This document shows positions 62,953 through 64,000 of a DNA stretch of 64,000 bases, one piece after another (position 1 is the first letter of the stretch; each line of letters starts with the position of its first letter). The position numbers and the translations under genes were made by a program. The notes beneath the pieces are model-generated. The model searched no databases and was not told the DNA's origin. It saw nothing but the letters and a program-made list of their open reading frames with translations. The stretch comes from Acidobacteriota bacterium (lineage in GTDB: Bacteria > Acidobacteriota > Terriglobia > Bryobacterales > Bryobacteraceae), in the NCBI GenBank assembly GCA_003223115.1, contig QHXW01000250.1, forward strand, positions 1-64,000, in the 5' to 3' direction.

Positions 62953-63153
62953 GGTTCGCGACACTGTCGATTTCTAACTTCCTCGAAGCGGACATATGCA
63001 CAACGGTGCAGGACGATGATCGTAAAAAGCTGCCGGCATTCGGCGACCCGTAAACGCTGTGCGTCAGGTTGGACGAACACGCCTTGAGCGCGATGGAGAC
63101 CATCGGGTTCCACAATGTTTCCACCGCCCGTAAGCCGAATCAGCAAGCTCTCC

Positions 63154-63190
63154 TTGACGCTCTAGGAGACTTTCGCTAAGATTCTCCTAG
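63154..63190 (+). promoter_or_regulatory. PadR operon promoter with operator
   Basis: TTGACG (63154-63159) and TAAGAT (63177-63182) are 17 bases apart, a strong promoter. A perfect inverted repeat, CTAGGAGA (63162-63169) and TCTCCTAG (63183-63190), brackets the -10 box. A repressor bound there would block the polymerase, and PadR, encoded next, is the likely ligand by autoregulation. Confidence 0.7.
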
Positions 63191-63201
63191 ACGACCAAGG
63201 A

Positions 63202-63543
63202 ATGAAGAAGCAAATCGACCTTGTACAAGGTACGCTGGACATGCTGATCCTCAAGGCAGTCTCACTTGGCGGCCTCCACGGCTACGGTGTCCTTCTTCGG
63301 CTTCGACAACTCACGGGCGGCCAACTTCAAATCCAACAGGGGTCTCTCTACCCTGCGTTGTATCGTCTGGAACATCAGGGACTCATCGCTTCAGAATGGG
63401 GCGAGAGCGAGAACAAGCGCAAGGCGAAGTTCTACACTCTGACCGCCGCCGGCCGAAAGCAACTCAAAGCGGAAACGGAGTCCTGGAATCGGTTTTCAGT
63501 GGTTGTGGCAGGTGTCCTCAACGCCATCCCGGAGGGGTCATGA
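63202..63543 (+). CDS. PadR family transcriptional regulator
   Basis: A 113-residue repressor of the short PadR type. The winged helix opens with IDLVQGTLDMLILKAVSLGGLHGYGVLLRL and continues with the family motif QQGSLYPALYRLEHQGLIASEW; the wing reads RKAKFYTLTAAGRKQL. Its stop overlaps the start of the ADOP permease by 4 bases (ATGA at 63540-63543). In Acidobacteriota this pair is highly multiplied, and PadR probably represses its own operon through the inverted repeat over the promoter. The inducer is unknown. Confidence 0.93.
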   Translation: MKKQIDLVQGTLDMLILKAVSLGGLHGYGVLLRLRQLTGGQLQIQQGSLYPALYRLEHQGLIASEWGESENKRKAKFYTLTAAGRKQLKAETESWNRFSVVVAGVLNAIPEGS

Positions 63544-64000
63544 AGATCTTCCGTCGCAAGAAGTTTGAGAGTGACATGGACGCCGAGCTCCGTTTTCACA
63601 ACAGCGCCTATATCGACGACCTGATCCGATCCGGGTTTGACAGAACCGAAGCCGAACGTCGTGCCCGTATCGCGTTTGGGCCCATTGAAGCCACAAAAGA
63701 CGAATGCCGCCAAGCCTGGGGACTCCAGCGCATGGACGAAGTTCGCGCCGATCTCCGGCTTACGTTCCGCGCCCTTCGCAACAACCCCGGCTTTGCCGCG
63801 ATCGCGATCCTTTCTCTGGCCCTTGGCATCGGGGCGAATACCGCGGTCTTCGGACTGGTCGATGCCGTCATACTTCGCCTACTGCCAGTTCGCGATCCCA
63901 GCCAGCTTGTATTCGTCGAAACCGCCGGTACAGCGGGACGCGACGGTCCGCCGTATCCGTACTTCGAACTGCTCCGCGACGAAGCCAAGAGCTTCGAAGC
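63540..64000 (+). CDS. ADOP-family ABC transporter permease, N-terminal part (runs off the window)
   Basis: Reading from the ATG that overlaps the PadR stop gives an open frame to the window end (153 residues). It begins with the soluble N-terminal domain typical of acidobacterial duplicated orphan permeases (MKIFRRKKFESDMDAELRFH, FDRTEAERRARIAFGPIEAT). It continues through the first membrane segment of the MacB/FtsX permease (FRALRNNPGFAAIAILSLAL and GIGANTAVFGLVDAVILR). The rest, expected to be about 650 more residues, lies outside. Unlike the copy at 32.1-34.5 kb, this part is undamaged. Confidence 0.9.
   Translation, partial: MKIFRRKKFESDMDAELRFHNSAYIDDLIRSGFDRTEAERRARIAFGPIEATKDECRQAWGLQRMDEVRADLRLTFRALRNNPGFAAIAILSLALGIGANTAVFGLVDAVILRLLPVRDPSQLVFVETAGTAGRDGPPYPYFELLRDEAKSFE

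Noticed and set aside
62538-63146. 202-residue minus-strand frame across repeat copy 2
   Set aside because: It overlaps the end of the CadC-PD40 gene and resembles nothing known.
1-64000. CRISPR array or rRNA/tRNA genes
   Set aside because: No regularly spaced 25-40-base repeats and no conserved rRNA or tRNA segments were found on reading both strands.

Overview
The window looks like a chromosomal piece of a soil-type Acidobacteriota, probably from the Solibacter/Bryobacter side of the phylum. This is inferred from gene content only. The signs are a PadR repressor overlapping an ADOP-type ABC permease, a CadC-like winged-helix protein fused to a PD40 propeller, secreted BNR, PD40 and tricorn proteins, a VWFA-related protein, decayed secreted and Oar-like TonB receptor genes, and a cytochrome bc operon ending in a very large multiheme cytochrome c. 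No rRNA, tRNA or CRISPR array was seen.

Layout. 0-5 kb: an OFA-type MFS transporter, a frameshifted DUF1772-like gene, a tandem SagB-type nitroreductase broken by an in-frame TAG, a fumarylacetoacetate-hydrolase family enzyme and a FecR-like remnant. 5.1-15 kb, minus strand: a complex I operon in the order nuoC-D-I-J-K-L-M-N-H, without nuoA, B, E, F or G, with a histidine-rich loop in NuoL. 15.4-24.7 kb, plus strand and divergent from nuo: Rieske protein, split cytochrome b, octaheme cytochrome c, cupredoxin-like lipoprotein, heme A synthase, heme O synthase, SCO protein and DUF420 protein. Together these two blocks form a respiratory island in which quinol made by complex I would be oxidised by the bc-type complex. 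The cta and sco genes imply an aa3-type oxidase encoded elsewhere.

24.7-47 kb: housekeeping and secreted genes (RlmD-type methyltransferase, TrpRS, MFS exporter, penicillin acylase, CorC/HlyC protein, PD40 protein, BNR protein, tricorn-like protease, VWFA protein, FKBP isomerase), interrupted by decayed genes.

48-59 kb is accessory DNA. A helically phased repeat array precedes a DUF2924 gene and a large serine recombinase. DUF5681, DUF3489, two unknown genes and a ParB-DNA methyltransferase gene (one frameshift) follow. Next comes an IS110-family element with a structured 3' non-coding end, a 127-nt nested hairpin, and the remains of a type I restriction locus (truncated hsdR, YgjP-like metalloprotease, zinc-ribbon gene with a frameshift). 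A 161-bp repeat with a 60-bp perfect core sits exactly at the hsdR breakpoint and recurs 3,518 bp downstream, on the far side of a metzincin gene and a CadC-PD40 gene. The window ends inside a PadR-ADOP permease operon with a clear promoter and operator.

At least eight loci are broken, mostly by single-base length changes, many of them in short homopolymers. Clustering in a few loci favours real decay, but the single-indel cases could be sequencing errors.
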